This document shows positions 31,613 to 32,067 of a DNA stretch of 32,067 bases, one piece after another. The number at the start of each line of letters is the position of its first letter. Position 1 is the stretch's first letter. Both the position numbers and the translations under genes were made by a program. The notes beneath the pieces were generated by a model that saw nothing but the letters and a program-made list of their open reading frames with translations, was not told the origin of the DNA and searched no databases. The stretch lies in assembly GCA_002299125.1 (NCBI GenBank), contig DBNU01000165.1:1-32067 (forward strand), written 5' to 3'. This DNA is from Proteobacteria bacterium UBA664. GTDB lineage: Bacteria > Pseudomonadota > Gammaproteobacteria > UBA7966.

Positions 31613-31928
31613 GGCGAGCAGACACCGCGCTGGCTGTGCGCTCGCGTATTTGCCATGGCCCCGCGTCGCCGCGGCCGCTGGTACCAGTTGGTGCAAGCAG
31701 TGGGGAACACTGCCGAGATGGGATTGTCTCTCCGCACGCGACGCTGATGTGACGCCAGCCTGGCTGACAGACAGGCCACCGGCAAACACACTCGCGCCTC
31801 CCGATGATGCCAACTGCGTCACGGGCTTCGTGCAGACGGTCGCCGAATCGACCGCTACACATCTTGAGCCCAGGCGGCGTGAGACCCGCGCCTCGGTGCC
31901 CCCGAACCACCTCTTCTCGGAGGCTCGA
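31613..31928. other. 316-nt region with no recognised gene
   Basis: No conserved protein, tRNA or repeat is seen on either strand. It is somewhat less GC-rich than its surroundings. It should contain the promoter of the DUF3579 gene, but no clear -35/-10 pair was found; TACACA near 31855 is a weak candidate. Confidence 0.4.
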
Positions 31929-32067
31929 ATGAGTAGCAGGCCCGAACTCAAGCTTGTAAGCAGCGATGTCACACCGGTCAGTCAGGCCGCGACGGAAATC
32001 GTACTGCGTGGCGTTACCCGCGATGGTCGCAAGTTCCGACCCTCAGACTGGGCCGAGCGCCTCTACT
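31929..32067 (+). CDS. DUF3579 domain protein, 3' end outside window
   Basis: Only the first 46 codons are present. ATG 31929 has GGAGG 6 nt upstream. After a short variable start, the frame reads VLRGVTRDGRKFRPSDWAERLY. This matches the conserved beginning of DUF3579 (a T-x-x-G-R-K-F-R-P-S-D-W-A-E-R-L motif), a family of small proteins of beta- and gammaproteobacteria with no known function. It follows the fba terminator by about 316 nt and is probably a separate unit. Confidence 0.8.
   Translation, partial: MSSRPELKLVSSDVTPVSQAATEIVLRGVTRDGRKFRPSDWAERLY

Noticed and set aside
31191..31910. Minus-strand 239-codon frame after fba
   Set aside because: Half overlaps fba in antisense; the remainder has no family resemblance or ribosome-binding site.

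Overview
This window looks like chromosomal DNA of a high-GC gammaproteobacterium. No 16S or other taxonomic marker is present, so the placement rests on gene content and order: argH divergent from an AlgZ/AlgR-type pair, Rsd, a bioA-rsmE pair, ptsP with a GAF domain, a DUF3579 gene, and metK divergent from tkt-gap-pgk-pyk-fba. The glutamate-cysteine ligase is of the type I associate with Acidithiobacillus, Nitrosomonas and sulfur-oxidising gammaproteobacteria, so a Chromatiales-like relative is my guess. No phage, insertion sequence, CRISPR array, rRNA or tRNA was recognised. Nearly everything is core metabolism and regulation.

Layout. 1-3866 (minus): the 5' part of ptsP, a class II aldolase with intact zinc ligands, and a glutamine synthetase family enzyme. 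3989-4633 (plus): a secreted DUF4124-like protein, convergent with a membrane Ser/Thr kinase (4817-6220, minus). 6410-6883 (plus): rsd. 7040-10584 (plus): bioA, rsmE and gshA. 10782-12620 (plus): an exported 5'-nucleotidase-like protein with a VPLPA/PEP-CTERM-type sorting tail, preceded by a possible Pho box. 12840-13430 (plus): a secreted peptidoglycan-binding protein, convergent with algR-algZ (13688-15542, minus). 15626-20867 (plus): argH and a large AsmA protein with a repetitive Pro/Ala/Glu tail. 21011-21536 (minus): a DUF4160/DUF2442 gene pair. 21723-23967 (minus): a cation/Ca2+ exchanger and metK. 24432-31574 (plus): tkt, gap, pgk, pyk and a class I fructose-bisphosphate aldolase, a lower-glycolysis/Calvin-type cluster. 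31929-end (plus): the start of a DUF3579 gene.

How it fits together. The tkt-gap-pgk-pyk-fba cluster supplies triose-phosphate and pentose interconversions and pyruvate. metK makes S-adenosylmethionine, the methyl donor for RsmE and the amino donor for BioA. Regulation is represented by EI-Ntr (PtsP), a Hanks-type kinase, the anti-sigma70 protein Rsd and AlgZ/AlgR. The most interesting non-gene structure is an approximately 80-bp near-palindromic repeat found twice. Each copy lies between convergent genes and carries 19-bp tandem repeats at one end. Other points worth a look are an EF-hand-like loop inside the nucleotidase active-site region, a potassium-independence signature in pyruvate kinase, and two genes with a -10 box only 6-7 nt from the start codon. 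I did not find a clear, previously undescribed multi-gene system.
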